Of a DNA stretch of 6,667 nt, positions 1-6,098 are shown one piece after another. The notes under the pieces are model-generated. The model made no database searches. It had not been told where the DNA came from and saw only the letters and a program-made list of their open reading frames with translations. Position numbers and translations under genes: made by a program. Positions within the stretch are counted from its first letter, which is position 1. Each line of letters begins with the position of its first letter. Source of the DNA: an uncultured Chthoniobacterales bacterium (GTDB lineage: Bacteria; Verrucomicrobiota; Verrucomicrobiae; Chthoniobacterales; UBA10450); NCBI GenBank assembly GCA_955652855.1, contig CATPCN010000158.1:1-6667 (forward strand), read 5' to 3'.

Positions 1-1353
1 CTACTGCGCGGCTGGCTTGTTTTCGGTGATAGCGAGTGGATCATAAGGAGCCTTTCCGTCCTGTTTGGCGTAGCAACGCTTCCCGCGCTCTACCTTCTTG
101 GAAGTCGTCTCTTTGGAAAGCAAGCAGGACTGATAAGCGCAGCTTTGCTGGCGGTTCACACTTTTCATATTCGCTATTCACAGGAAGCGCGAAGTTACAT
201 TTTGCTCACGCTTTTGCTGGTGCTCTCGATCTATTTTTTTGTCCGGGCTGTGGAATCGCCTGGTCAGAAAAAATATTGGGTAGCCTATCTGCTTAGCAGT
301 GCCCTGGCTTGTTATTCCCACTTCTTCGCGATCTTCGTGCTGTCAGCGCAGTGGCTCTCCCTCGGTGCATTCAAACTGCGGCAAATAGGCAGCGCAACAA
401 TTGTTCTTGTTATGTCGATCTTCGCGGTACTGACTGCTCCCATCGGAGTCTTCTTGCTCTTTCAAAGTAAAGCACAGATTAGAACTCAGATAGGTTGGAT
501 ACCGCCGCTTACCCGGAGTTCGTTTATAGGCTTCGCCTATTTCTTCACTGGCGATGTCGGAAACGTCCTGCTGGTCACCTATGTCGCTTTATCTCTCTTG
601 TCGCTCCGACGATTTTTTCGAAGCACTACAGATGCCACCGCCAACCAACACGATAGATGGCATCTCAGACTCATCCTATTGTGGCTTGTCTTCCCCTTTA
701 CCCTTGTGGTTGGCTCGCTTATTAAGCCCCTGTTTCAGCCGCGTTACCTGCTGATGTGCCTCCCCGCTCTCATATTGCTAGCAGGATTCGGCATCACTGA
801 GTTAAAGCGATCTTCTTTCTTGTGGCGGCGGCTTGCTGCTCCTATCGTATTCATCGCGATGCTTGTCCTATCGGTCTGGGGCGCGCGCAAACAGTACCAT
901 ACAGCTGCGCTGGCCAGAAGCAGTTTTCGTCCGATGACCCAATACGTTCTCGACCGCCAGCAACCACAAGACGCGCTCTTCTTTTTCCCTTCGCCAACTT
1001 ACATGCCGTTTAACTACTACGCTCATCGGAAAATAGAGGAGCAAAGCAACTTGTCTATGCCGACGATTGTGTTCCCATCCTTTGACGGCGTGCCACCGGG
1101 GGAGCCAATTATTCCGACAAAAAACGAAGTTGAAGCAGCAGTCCGAGGCCACAAAAGGGTCTGGTTGGTGTTGAACTTAAGGAATCTTCCCCACGCGCGT
1201 CGACGCCTCCCGGTGGCGGCGATGATTCGCGAAACGCTTCAAGAAAGGTTTCAGGTTCAAGAAGAACGAACGTTTCCTGGCCAACCCAGGGTGACCGTTT
1301 CATTGTATGTTCGAACCACGGGTGAGGAGCCGGACAAGCCACCCGACCGCTAG
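1..1353 (+). CDS. GT39/PMT_2-type membrane glycosyltransferase, 5' partial
   Basis: The reading frame is open from base 1 to the TAG at 1351-1353, giving 450 visible residues with the true start outside the window. It is a polytopic inner-membrane protein. Hydrophobic stretches lie near residues 16-34, 40-57, 67-83, 93-119, 131-153, 174-201, 224-243, 249-270 and 277-296, followed by a soluble C-terminal part from about 300. Two signatures fit the ArnT/dolichyl-phosphate-mannose mannosyltransferase-like families: SQEARSY at 60-66 after the early membrane segments, and QPRYLL from 246 leading into a hydrophobic helix. Such enzymes move a sugar from a polyprenyl-phosphate carrier to lipid, protein or glycan on the periplasmic face. 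The first periplasmic loop with the expected catalytic acidic residues would lie in the missing part, so activity cannot be judged. Donor and acceptor are unknown. The cupin gene follows after 5 bases. GC is lower than in the right half of the window. Confidence 0.82.
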   Translation, partial: LLRGWLVFGDSEWIIRSLSVLFGVATLPALYLLGSRLFGKQAGLISAALLAVHTFHIRYSQEARSYILLTLLLVLSIYFFVRAVESPGQKKYWVAYLLSSALACYSHFFAIFVLSAQWLSLGAFKLRQIGSATIVLVMSIFAVLTAPIGVFLLFQSKAQIRTQIGWIPPLTRSSFIGFAYFFTGDVGNVLLVTYVALSLLSLRRFFRSTTDATANQHDRWHLRLILLWLVFPFTLVVGSLIKPLFQPRYLLMCLPALILLAGFGITELKRSSFLWRRLAAPIVFIAMLVLSVWGARKQYHTAALARSSFRPMTQYVLDRQQPQDALFFFPSPTYMPFNYYAHRKIEEQSNLSMPTIVFPSFDGVPPGEPIIPTKNEVEAAVRGHKRVWLVLNLRNLPHARRRLPVAAMIRETLQERFQVQEERTFPGQPRVTVSLYVRTTGEEPDKPPDR

Positions 1354-1358
1354 GTTCG

Positions 1359-1841
1359 ATGATGCGAAAGGTCAACACGAACAACATTGCGGAGTTCTCC
1401 TGGTCATCGCCCAAGGGAAAATTTGGCGGCGCGGGTAAAGAGGTCTCGGAAGCGTTGGGACGGAATCCGCTATCGACCGACATTAAGGAGAGGCATCCGT
1501 TTGATGTCGAGATCTGCCGCATTCCGCCGGGAAAGAGCGCCTATCCATATCACTCTCACAGCGCGCAATGGGAGCTTTACCACGTCATTTCGGGCAAGGG
1601 TATCGTTCGCCACAAGGATGGAACCACTGCGATTGAAACGGGCGATGCATTCATCTTCGCGCCCGATCAACCTCATCAGCTCACGAACAACAGTTCTGAG
1701 AACCTTGTTCTCTGCGTCGTAGCCGACAATCCGATTGGCGAGTCGGGCTACTATCCTGACAGCAAAAAATGGCTCGTGCGCTCACCCGAACGTAACTTTA
1801 TCCGGTCCAAGAATCTCGACTACTACGACAGAGAAGAATAA
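1359..1841 (+). CDS. Single-domain cupin protein
   Basis: This 160-residue protein carries one cupin beta-barrel. Motif 1 is clear: H65, H67 and E72 in HSHSAQWE, then G79. Motif 2 spans G95 to N110 with H106 in APDQPHQLTN. The three histidines and the glutamate are the usual metal ligands, so a bound divalent metal is likely. The C-terminal part, with ADNP and YYPDSKKWLVRS, matches a conserved uncharacterised cupin family I remember from Acidobacteria and Verrucomicrobia, often annotated only as 'cupin domain-containing protein'. No DNA-binding domain or second enzyme domain is present, and substrate and reaction are unknown. The gene begins 5 bases after the glycosyltransferase stop, so co-transcription and translational coupling are likely. 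A role in sugar modification is possible but only suggested by position. Two in-frame ATGs stand side by side at 1359 and 1362; the first is used here, without a strong ribosome binding site. Confidence 0.9.
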   Translation: MMRKVNTNNIAEFSWSSPKGKFGGAGKEVSEALGRNPLSTDIKERHPFDVEICRIPPGKSAYPYHSHSAQWELYHVISGKGIVRHKDGTTAIETGDAFIFAPDQPHQLTNNSSENLVLCVVADNPIGESGYYPDSKKWLVRSPERNFIRSKNLDYYDREE

Positions 1842-1855
1842 ATATACCTAACGAA

Positions 1856-1879
1856 GTGGCGAAGCTAACAGCTCGCCGC
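1856..1879 (+). other. Stem-loop between cupin and membrane protein genes
   Basis: An imperfect inverted repeat fills the short gap between two plus-strand genes. The arms pair GTGGCG (1856-1861) plus AGCT (1863-1866) with AGCT (1870-1873) plus CGCCGC (1874-1879). A1862 is bulged, there is one T-G wobble, and the loop is AAC. No T-run follows directly, so a standard intrinsic terminator is not well supported. It could attenuate transcription, stabilise an mRNA end, or be chance. An alternative fold pairs GTGG (1856-1859) with CCAC (1882-1885). Confidence 0.35.
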
Positions 1880-1890
1880 GTCCACAGTTT

Positions 1891-2208
1891 ATGTCCAAAG
1901 TAATCCTAGGTCTTATCAGCGGCGTTATCTTCGGTGCACTCGATGTCGGTTTAATGTTGCCAATGTCTTTTCCCGACAAGACGACCGCGCTACTCGGCGC
2001 ATTTACCAGCCGTTTCGCGATCGGCTTCGTCATCGGCTGCGTGCAACTGCCTTCGTGGCCAGGCTGGGCTGTCGGACTTTTGTTCGGCCTGCTGCTCAGT
2101 CTTCCCGACGCGATCATCACCCATAAGTATCCGCCGATTCTCATCGGTGGCGCCATCGGTGGCTTGCTTATCGGCGGAATCATTCACGGCTGGAAATTGC
2201 ACGCGTAA
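1891..2208 (+). CDS. Small membrane protein of unknown function
   Basis: This 105-residue protein is almost wholly hydrophobic. It has about four short membrane segments, near residues 4-25, 33-51, 56-74 and 82-100, joined by short loops. Glycines are regularly spaced, especially in the last segment (GGAIGGLLIGGIIHG), a pattern that favours close helix packing. Conserved-looking pieces include FGALDVGLMLPM near the N-terminus, SRFAIGFVIG in the middle and LLSLPDAIITHKYPP in the second half. The layout resembles small conserved hypothetical membrane proteins seen in many bacteria, but I know no assigned function and propose none. The ATG at 1891 gives a natural membrane-protein N-terminus. The upstream bases contain no good Shine-Dalgarno sequence. 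It lies about 50 bases after the cupin gene on the same strand, so it may be the last gene of that transcript. It converges on queA with only 17 bases between stops. Confidence 0.72.
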   Translation: MSKVILGLISGVIFGALDVGLMLPMSFPDKTTALLGAFTSRFAIGFVIGCVQLPSWPGWAVGLLFGLLLSLPDAIITHKYPPILIGGAIGGLLIGGIIHGWKLHA

Positions 2209-2223
2209 TCTTCGACGCAGACA

Positions 2224-2238
2224 GCTCATATGATGAGC
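2224..2238. terminator. Weak inverted repeat at a convergent gene junction
   Basis: GCTCAT (2224-2229) and ATGAGC (2233-2238) form a perfect 6-bp stem with a 3-base loop. It overlaps the queA stop codon and follows the membrane protein stop by 15 bases. The position suits a shared two-way terminator, but the stem is short, not GC-rich, and has no T-run on either strand. The terminator call rests mainly on location. Confidence 0.2.
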
Positions 2239-3206
2239 ATGCAATCGCCGTAGCTATAAAAACGGTAGCGCTCGCGGATCGCTTCGGCGTAGGCATCGAG
2301 AAGAAATTCGCGACCGGCAAAGGCGCTCACAAGCATGAGCAAGGTCGAGCGCGGCAGATGAAAGTTCGTGAGCAAAAGATCGACATAACGAAATTGATAC
2401 GGCGGATAGACGAACAGATCGGTGCGGCCGGTTTGTGCGCTGAGCCTGCCATTTTCGCGCTGTGCCGATTCGAGGACGCGCACGCTGGTCGTGCCGACCG
2501 CCACAATGCGTTGCGCCGCGTTGATAATATCCGCCGCCGATTCTGAAATCGAAAACGCTTCGGCATGCATCCTGTGATTGCCGATCTTGTCGCTTTTCAC
2601 CGGCAGAAATGTTCCCGGGCCGACGTGCAGCGTTACGAACGTGTGCGGAAGTTTGCGCAACATTCCTTCCGTGAAATGCAGTCCCGCCGTCGGCGCGGCG
2701 ATCGCCCCGGGCACTTCCGCAAAGACAGTCTGATAACGATCGACATCTTGCGCGTCGCTTTTTCTTTCGACGTACGGTGGAAGCGGAACAGCGCCGCCCT
2801 GAAGCAAATCTAATTGTCGATCCAATGCGATGACGCGCGCGCCATCCGCGCAAATCTCGTCGATCCGCGCAATCACGCCTTCGATTTGCACCGCGGCGCC
2901 GACGCGCATCTTGCGGCCTGGCTTGACCAAACATCTCCAGCGGACGGGATCGAGTTGTTCGAGAAAAAGAAATTCGATTTTGCCATCGTCGGAGAATCTG
3001 CGCGCATGCAACACACGCGTGTTGTTCAGCACGAGCAAATCGCCAACATCGACATATTTTTCGAGCTCGGAAAAAGTTCGATGTTCGGTTCGTTGTTCGC
3101 GCCGATGCAAAACCATCATGCGCGATGCGTCGCGACGAGGGAGTGGCCGCTGCGCGATCAGCTCTTTCGGCAAAACGTAATCGTAATCGGGGAGCGTCGA
3201 ACTCAT
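2226..3206 (-). CDS. queA: S-adenosylmethionine:tRNA ribosyltransferase-isomerase
   Basis: QueA transfers and isomerises the ribosyl part of S-adenosylmethionine onto 7-aminomethyl-7-deazaguanine at the wobble position of GUN-anticodon tRNAs, producing epoxyqueuosine in the cytoplasm. Family blocks appear in order over 326 residues: DYDYVLPKELIAQRP near the N-terminus, NNTRV at 61-65, LPPYVER at 142-148, PGAIAAPTAGLHF at 166-178, then FVTLHVGPGTF, VAVGTTSVR, LLTNFHLPRSTLLMLVSAFAG, and YSYGD at 317-321 near the end. It is somewhat shorter than the E. coli enzyme (about 356 residues), with a compact middle and almost no tail after YSYGD. The ATG at 3206 is chosen because it puts the first conserved block at a typical distance; an in-frame GTG at 3212 would add two residues. 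Neither start has a strong ribosome binding site. No other queuosine gene is in the window. It diverges from the uracil-DNA glycosylase gene. Confidence 0.96.
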   Translation of the reverse strand: MSSTLPDYDYVLPKELIAQRPLPRRDASRMMVLHRREQRTEHRTFSELEKYVDVGDLLVLNNTRVLHARRFSDDGKIEFLFLEQLDPVRWRCLVKPGRKMRVGAAVQIEGVIARIDEICADGARVIALDRQLDLLQGGAVPLPPYVERKSDAQDVDRYQTVFAEVPGAIAAPTAGLHFTEGMLRKLPHTFVTLHVGPGTFLPVKSDKIGNHRMHAEAFSISESAADIINAAQRIVAVGTTSVRVLESAQRENGRLSAQTGRTDLFVYPPYQFRYVDLLLTNFHLPRSTLLMLVSAFAGREFLLDAYAEAIRERYRFYSYGDCMLII

Positions 3207-3261
3207 CGTCACATCATTAAAGGAATTGCCGACCGACGCAAAAGCTCACAGACTTTTGTCG

Positions 3262-3999
3262 ATGCCGCAATTTCGCTCCGCGATCGATCTCGTGCTCGAC
3301 GCGCTCAAGCAAATGCGCTCGGAGCGCGACCGGCTTCCGCGCGCATCGCGCGCTGCACTCGGCCTTCTCTTTCAATCTCAATCCAGCAAAGCCGACCTGC
3401 TCGAGCCGCTGCGCGCACAGGTCGGCATTTGCGAAAAGTGTCCGCATCTCGCGCGCACGCGCACCCAAACCGTCTTCGGCGTCGGCAATCCTAATGCGGA
3501 AGTGATGTTCATCGGCGAAGCGCCCGGCGCGGATGAGGATGCGCGCGGCGAACCATTTGTCGGGCGCGCCGGCCAATTGCTCACGCGCATCATCGAGACG
3601 ATGGGCTTTGCGCGCGAAGATGTTTACATCGCGAACGTTCTCAAATGCCGGCCCGACATGCCGCCGGGAAGTTCTGGAAATCGTCCACCGACTCCGGACG
3701 AAATGCAGACCTGCCTGCCATATCTCGCGCAGCAAATCGAAATCGTGCAGCCGAAAGTGCTCGTCGCGCTCGGCGCAACCGCCGTGGAAGGTTTGCTCGG
3801 CACGCGCGGCACGATGCGCGATTTGCGCGGCCGATGGCATTCGTATCACGACACGCCGCTCATGATCACGTATCACCCGTCGTATTTGTTGCGCAATCAG
3901 TCGCAGTCAGAAAAACGCAAAGTTTGGGAGGATATGCTGCTCGTGCTCGAACGCCTTGAACGACCGATCACGGAAAAGCAGCGAAAATATTTTTCATGA
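3262..3999 (+). CDS. Family 4 (iron-sulfur) uracil-DNA glycosylase
   Basis: The enzyme removes uracil from DNA, mainly after cytosine deamination, as the first step of base excision repair. The 245-residue product has family 4 marks: GEAPGADED at 85-93 (the water-activating loop region), the glycine- and proline-rich stretch to GRAGQLL at 101-107, and HPSYLLRN at 205-212 in the DNA-binding loop. Four cysteines suited to a [4Fe-4S] cluster are present: C57 and C60 (CEKC), C129 (KCRP) and C151. The gap between the last two is longer than I recall for Thermus or Thermotoga enzymes, with a [12 protein letters not shown] insertion. About 55 residues precede the first cysteine pair, longer than in the minimal thermophile enzymes. 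I chose ATG 3262; an in-frame TTG at 3226 would add 12 residues, but its AAGGA sits too close to act as a ribosome binding site. Its stop overlaps that of the convergent synthase gene. Confidence 0.93.
   Translation: MPQFRSAIDLVLDALKQMRSERDRLPRASRAALGLLFQSQSSKADLLEPLRAQVGICEKCPHLARTRTQTVFGVGNPNAEVMFIGEAPGADEDARGEPFVGRAGQLLTRIIETMGFAREDVYIANVLKCRPDMPPGSSGNRPPTPDEMQTCLPYLAQQIEIVQPKVLVALGATAVEGLLGTRGTMRDLRGRWHSYHDTPLMITYHPSYLLRNQSQSEKRKVWEDMLLVLERLERPITEKQRKYFS
3994..3999. other. Palindrome carrying both stop codons of convergent genes
   Basis: The six bases TCATGA are their own reverse complement. The plus-strand glycosylase ends with TGA at 3997-3999, and the minus-strand synthase ends with TGA read from 3996 to 3994. 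The two coding regions therefore overlap by six bases, leaving no intergenic DNA for a separate terminator. Confidence 0.95.
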
Positions 4000-4986
4000 A
4001 TTCGTCAGCCGTTGAAATAATTTGCGACTGGCATCGCGCGAGGCGAGCCGGCCAATCACCGACGAAATAATCGCACGAATTTCGCGCCGCTCGACTTTCA
4101 CTTTTTTCTCCAGCGCGCTCTCGCCCGATTCTCGAAGCAGCGCCAGTGTGCGCGCGCCGATCAATGCCGGCAGCGCGGTCGCAAAACGAGCGCGCCAATT
4201 CCGAATCGCGCAGGAATATTCAATCCCCGCATCGATTCCGCTCTGCGCCTGCGCGAGCCAGCGGCGAAAGATCGACATAAATTTTTCCGACTCCCGCAAA
4301 ATTCCTTCAGGCTCGAGCCCGAGCAGCGCGAGTTCCTCGTTCGGAAGATAGCAACGCCCCGCGCGCAGATCGGCTCCGGCATCGCGCAAAATGTTAATCA
4401 ACTGCAAACCTTTGCCGTAACGAACAGCTAGCTCGATCATCTCGGTCTCGGAGCGGTCGGCGGAGTTTTTGAGATGTCGAAAACAAATCCGCGTCCAAAA
4501 TTCACCGACGCAGCCGGCAACGAGGTAAGTGTATTCATCGAGATCGGCGGCGGTCTGCAACGCGCGAATCCGAGATGCATCGGCAAAACGCTCTACGTCG
4601 AGCGCTTGTCCGCGATTTATTTTTGCCAGGACGCTTCGCACATCCGTTCGATCGTCATTGTCGATCTTGTCCAGCCAATCGAGACACGTGGGCAACGATT
4701 CAATCAACGCGCACTCCGCTTCATTTTTCTGCAACGATGCGAACGAATTACATAACTCTGCGACAACATCCGCTTTTCCCTGGATCGCATTCGCCAGGTT
4801 TCGCAATTCTTCCGCGCGAATTTTCGCGGGCACTTCGACGGTGTCCGCGATCGCGTCGGTCGCTCGCGCGAGCAAATAAGCCAGCGCAACCGGATCGCGC
4901 AATCGGCGCGGCAGAAGTCGGATCGACAAATAGAATGAGCGCGAAACAGAGCGCAGAACTTCGCCGCGCAATTTTTGGATCGACAT
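3994..4986 (-). CDS. Squalene/phytoene synthase family protein
   Basis: This 330-residue protein belongs to the trans-isoprenyl diphosphate head-to-head synthases. These condense two farnesyl (or geranylgeranyl) diphosphates through a presqualene- or prephytoene-type intermediate. Both aspartate-rich magnesium sites are intact: D44 and D48 in RATDAIADT, and D202 and D206 in LRDAGAD. Other family blocks are SVSRSFYLSIRLLP at 13-26, YLVAGCVGEFW at 154-164, and YGKGLQLINILRD at 190-202 followed by GRCYLP. No C-terminal membrane anchor is seen, so it is a soluble bacterial-type enzyme. The VAGCVGEFW and RATDAIADT forms look more like squalene-forming or HpnC/HpnD-like members than carotenoid CrtB, but the sequence alone does not settle the product. 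No desaturase, cyclase or other hopanoid gene is in the window. It starts 10 bases after the DUF362 stop, so the two are probably one operon. Confidence 0.88.
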   Translation of the reverse strand: MSIQKLRGEVLRSVSRSFYLSIRLLPRRLRDPVALAYLLARATDAIADTVEVPAKIRAEELRNLANAIQGKADVVAELCNSFASLQKNEAECALIESLPTCLDWLDKIDNDDRTDVRSVLAKINRGQALDVERFADASRIRALQTAADLDEYTYLVAGCVGEFWTRICFRHLKNSADRSETEMIELAVRYGKGLQLINILRDAGADLRAGRCYLPNEELALLGLEPEGILRESEKFMSIFRRWLAQAQSGIDAGIEYSCAIRNWRARFATALPALIGARTLALLRESGESALEKKVKVERREIRAIISSVIGRLASRDASRKLFQRLTNS

Positions 4987-4996
4987 GTTTACGCTT

Positions 4997-6097
4997 TCAC
5001 CGTCCGACGTTTTTCACTTCGATCCGCGCGCGGTCGGCGTTGCCGATCCCTACTTGAGCAGCGTACTGAACATGCAAAGCAATTGGCGCAATCGGCGGGA
5101 ACCTTGCGTCCTTGCGCCATTCTTCGATTCGTTTCAGAGCAATCGAGTCAATCGCCACCGGATCTTTGCTCGCCAGGATCGTCGCGTAATGAGTTGAAAA
5201 ATTCGGCTCCGATTCCGGACCGCCCGCGTATTGGGCGAGCAAACCGTCCATGATGTTGAGCACAACTTTTTTTTCGATGAGCGGATTGCTGTAAAGCTCG
5301 GCAATGGCCGGTGCGCCCACACCGGGCGGCTGACTAAATCGCCGCCAATTGTCGATGTTTGGGATCGTCATATTGTAAAGGCATCCGGCAAGACCGTTGC
5401 CGGCGCTGTCGCTCATGACAGGAACGTTGATGACTTTGGTCAGTTCGCTCGCGAGGATGCGCGCAAAGTGACTGATGTTGCTCGTATTCTCGATGCTGGC
5501 GAGCGGCATCGCACCTTTGTCGCTTTTATATTCGAAATCGCCCCAGATCAGTTTTCCCATGACGGGCGCGCTGAAAGTCGCGGTCGAATCGTAGCCGGCG
5601 CGCGGCGCGATGGAAACCATTCGATATCCATCGGCGCCCGGTTTGTAACCAGCGTCGTCGATTCCGTCGAGCGAACGATCCCACACAACAATGGTGCCGC
5701 GCGGATGACCGGCTGCGACCAGTCCGCCGACAATCGCGTTCACGATGTCGCGGTGCGTTGTGAAGAGTTCGCCGCCGGCCGCGGAAATTTTTATGCCGAT
5801 CTTGTCGTTAGGCGAAACGAGCGAGGCCCAGGCCTTCGCGATGTCGGGCTGGCCGGTGACCGCGAGGACAAGGCGATCAACCATAGAGCGTACGGCCGAG
5901 GGATTCGTGTGGTATTGCTTAATTGCCGATGGATCGTGCGCCGTGTAAACAATCGAAGGGGTCGGCACGGGCGGAGCGTTCTGCGCGAACACCGGCGCCA
6001 CCAAACAAAACAAGACTGCGATTGGAATCAGTAAGAGAATGGCATCCGACTGTATGAACAATGGCCGTTTGCACAACCGCACGGAGCGAAGAGACAT
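4997..6097 (-). CDS. Exported DUF362 domain protein
   Basis: The 366-residue protein begins with a basic N-terminal region and a hydrophobic core at about 19-37. A signal peptidase I-like site follows (V36-F37-A38, then Q39), so the mature part should be outside the cytoplasmic membrane. C31 is preceded by F30, which does not fit a lipobox. The rest matches DUF362 as I know it: DKIGIKIS at 98-105, THRDIVNAIVGGLVAAGHPR at 114-133, VVWDRS at 137-142, KVINVPVMSDSAGNGLAGC at 221-239 with YNM at 241-243, and near the end a DPVAIDSIALKRIEEWRKD segment. DUF362 has no firmly assigned reaction, and I see no ferredoxin-type cysteine cluster here. The N-region before the hydrophobic core is rather long; the ATG at 6097 is the only ATG before the signal sequence, although in-frame GTG and TTG codons occur soon after. 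It is the first gene of a likely pair with the squalene synthase-like gene. Confidence 0.85.
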   Translation of the reverse strand: MSLRSVRLCKRPLFIQSDAILLLIPIAVLFCLVAPVFAQNAPPVPTPSIVYTAHDPSAIKQYHTNPSAVRSMVDRLVLAVTGQPDIAKAWASLVSPNDKIGIKISAAGGELFTTHRDIVNAIVGGLVAAGHPRGTIVVWDRSLDGIDDAGYKPGADGYRMVSIAPRAGYDSTATFSAPVMGKLIWGDFEYKSDKGAMPLASIENTSNISHFARILASELTKVINVPVMSDSAGNGLAGCLYNMTIPNIDNWRRFSQPPGVGAPAIAELYSNPLIEKKVVLNIMDGLLAQYAGGPESEPNFSTHYATILASKDPVAIDSIALKRIEEWRKDARFPPIAPIALHVQYAAQVGIGNADRARIEVKNVGR

Positions 6098-6098
6098 C

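Noticed and set aside
1109..1522. 137-codon minus-strand open frame across the glycosyltransferase-cupin junction
   Set aside because: It is antisense to two supported genes and has no recognisable domain.
1846..1892. Possible integron attC site
   Set aside because: ACCTAAC fits one core half, but the other half reads GTTTATG instead of GTTRRRY, and there is no integrase or cassette array; kept only as a stem-loop.
2140..2180. Short repeats of ATCGGTGG/ATCGGCGG
   Set aside because: They encode the glycine-rich final helix of the membrane protein and are explained by its protein sequence.
2254..2934. 226-codon minus-strand open frame in another queA frame
   Set aside because: Same strand as queA but out of frame; very arginine-rich, and the queA frame carries all conserved blocks.
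3206..3262. Promoter pair in the queA/glycosylase divergent gap
   Set aside because: TTTAAT on the minus strand (3216-3221) resembles a -10 box, but the only nearby -35-like TTGCGT is about 14 bases away and the box is almost at the start codon.
2814..3494. 226-codon plus-strand open frame
   Set aside because: It runs antisense through queA and then out of frame into the glycosylase gene, with no recognisable motif.
3217..3876. 219-codon minus-strand open frame
   Set aside because: It is antisense to the uracil-DNA glycosylase, whose motifs are intact; its composition is that of a shadow frame.
5231..6034. 267-codon plus-strand open frame
   Set aside because: It lies wholly antisense to the DUF362 gene, is rich in R, D and H as expected from reversed GC-rich codons, and shows no domain or signal I recognise.
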